DNA from: an uncultured Alistipes sp.
GTDB lineage: Bacteria > Bacteroidota > Bacteroidia > Bacteroidales > Rikenellaceae
NCBI RefSeq assembly: GCF_902388705.1
Contig: NZ_CABMQJ010000034.1
Span: 1-25,746 of the forward strand
DNA: 25,746 nucleotides
Direction of reading: 5' to 3'
Shown here: in pieces, positions 24,926 through 25,746 of the stretch
Layout: each line of letters opens with the position of its first letter
Position numbering within the stretch: the stretch's first letter is position 1
Program-made: the position numbers and the translations under genes
The notes under the pieces: model-generated
Database searches by the model: none
The model's input: only the letters and a program-made list of their open reading frames with translations
Told to the model about the DNA's origin: nothing

Positions 24926-25504
24926 CTACTCTTCTTTTTTGTTCCGCACCAGCTCCTTGAAACAGTGGCGGCAGATGGCCTCGTAGGAATCGGTTTCGCC
25001 CAGCACGACCAGCTTCTCGTCCTGGGTGAGGCGGTGGGAGTGGTGCGCGAGGTTGCCGCAGCGGACGCAGATGGCGTGCACCTTGGTGACGTATTCGGCC
25101 GTGGCCATCAGCGCCGGCATCGGGCCGAAAGGCTTGCCGGTGTAGTCCATGTCCAGCCCCGCGGCGATGACCCGCACGCCGCTGTCGGCCAGTTCGCGGC
25201 ACACCTCGACGATGCTCTGATCGAAGAACTGCGCCTCGTCGATTCCCACCACATCGACGTCGGAGGTCATCAGCAGGATGTTGCGGGGCGAGTCGACCGG
25301 CGTGGAGCGGATGGCGTTCGAATCGTGCGACACGACCTCCTCCTCCGAGTAGCGCACGTCGATGCGCGGTTTGAAGATTTCGACCCGTTGGTTGGCGAAC
25401 TTGGCGCGTTTGAGGCGGCGTATCAACTCTTCGGTCTTACCCGAGAACATCGAGCCGCAGATTACTTCGATCCAGCCTTTGCGGCTGGCATTTTCCAAAA
25501 ACAT
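24926..25504 (-). CDS. tdk: Thymidine kinase (type II)
   Basis: A 192-residue enzyme of the TK1-like family that phosphorylates thymidine to dTMP with ATP in the pyrimidine salvage pathway. The P-loop is GSMFSGKTEE (17-26). The Walker B/catalytic region is VVGIDEAQFF with general base Glu90. The lasso domain carries the structural zinc Cys pairs CVRC (146-149) and CRHC (178-181). LDMDYTGKPFGPMP (117-130) is the conserved segment before the nucleoside-binding region. Length and order match ordinary bacterial Tdk. It is a single-gene unit followed by a strong terminator. Confidence 0.97.
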   Translation of the reverse strand: MFLENASRKGWIEVICGSMFSGKTEELIRRLKRAKFANQRVEIFKPRIDVRYSEEEVVSHDSNAIRSTPVDSPRNILLMTSDVDVVGIDEAQFFDQSIVEVCRELADSGVRVIAAGLDMDYTGKPFGPMPALMATAEYVTKVHAICVRCGNLAHHSHRLTQDEKLVVLGETDSYEAICRHCFKELVRNKKEE

Positions 25505-25746
25505 AAGCTGTAAATATCGTTTCTAAATCTTATTCCGGTTTTTGTTCACCGCCTTGTCGCTGCTGTCTGCTCCGGCGGCTTATGTTTCGTATTTACATTC
25601 CCTCTGAATCTCCCTTTGTCAACAGGGATATTTTTTACTTGCAGGGGTAATCGTGTCTCTTTCTTTTTTCTGTTCCCGTTCACCGCTGCGGCGCTGTCGC
25701 CTGCCGTGGCGGCGGTGCGGCGGCCGGCGGGCACCTTCGTGTCCGG
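25505..25746. other. Region upstream of tdk to the right edge, no gene supported
   Basis: 242 bp. The first part is AT-rich and should carry the tdk promoter, but I could not find a clear TAnnTTTG on minus. The last 70 bases are rich in GGC/GCC. A 62-codon minus-strand frame across it has no family resemblance and is not called. Confidence 0.5.

Noticed and set aside
25546..25734. A 62-codon minus-strand frame at the right edge
   Set aside because: Low-complexity, basic, no family resemblance and no promoter; probably chance.

Overview
The window is about 25.7 kb of GC-rich (around 60%) chromosomal DNA from a Bacteroidota bacterium, most likely Alistipes or a close Rikenellaceae relative. 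The evidence is Bacteroidales-type promoters (TTTG, about 20 bp, TAnnTTTG), a LruC-domain lipoprotein, weak Shine-Dalgarno sites and CstA/LbH/PCP proteins of the kind found in that group. The genus is inferred from style and memory of the families, not from a search.

Region 1 (1-11761, mostly minus strand) is a surface or exopolysaccharide locus. A tightly packed operon reads leftward from 11761: single-domain response regulator, initiating phosphoglycosyl transferase with a pseudo-receiver N-terminus, half-length TolC-like protein, PCP/GumC chain-length protein fused to a degenerate BY-kinase domain, O-antigen ligase/polymerase, two family-2 glycosyltransferases and a family-4 glycosyltransferase. 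Several junctions are 4-bp stop/start overlaps. One plus-strand gene, a LruC lipoprotein with its own promoter and terminator, interrupts the locus. Beyond it a hexapeptide acyltransferase and a further GT2 continue off the left edge. The first GT2 of the pair contains a run of 33 G (C on its coding strand). The run throws it out of its native frame and, as written, fuses it in frame to the next GT2.

Region 2 (11762-14490, plus strand) diverges from the operon. It holds a stand-alone receiver protein overlapping a membrane histidine kinase with a periplasmic substrate-binding-like sensor; together they resemble a hybrid kinase split in two. Neither response regulator in the window has a DNA-binding domain. 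The kinase gene ends in a G10 run just before its stop codon.

Region 3 (14491-20752, plus strand) is a complete RND efflux operon (adaptor, inner-membrane pump, outer-membrane factor), preceded by two tandem 17-bp palindromes just upstream of a -7 box. Region 4 (20753-25746) contains tRNA-Thr(CGU) on the minus strand, a CstA-family transporter overlapped by a helical-repeat protein of unknown function, a noncoding 92-bp tandem repeat array, a FadR-type GntR regulator and thymidine kinase. No insertion sequence, integrase, CRISPR array or rRNA was seen.

The most interesting signals are the three long G/C runs in or beside genes of the polysaccharide and signalling loci (possible contingency switches, with artefact a serious alternative for the longest), and the chain kinase, receiver, receiver, pseudo-receiver-transferase, which suggests direct post-translational control of glycan initiation.
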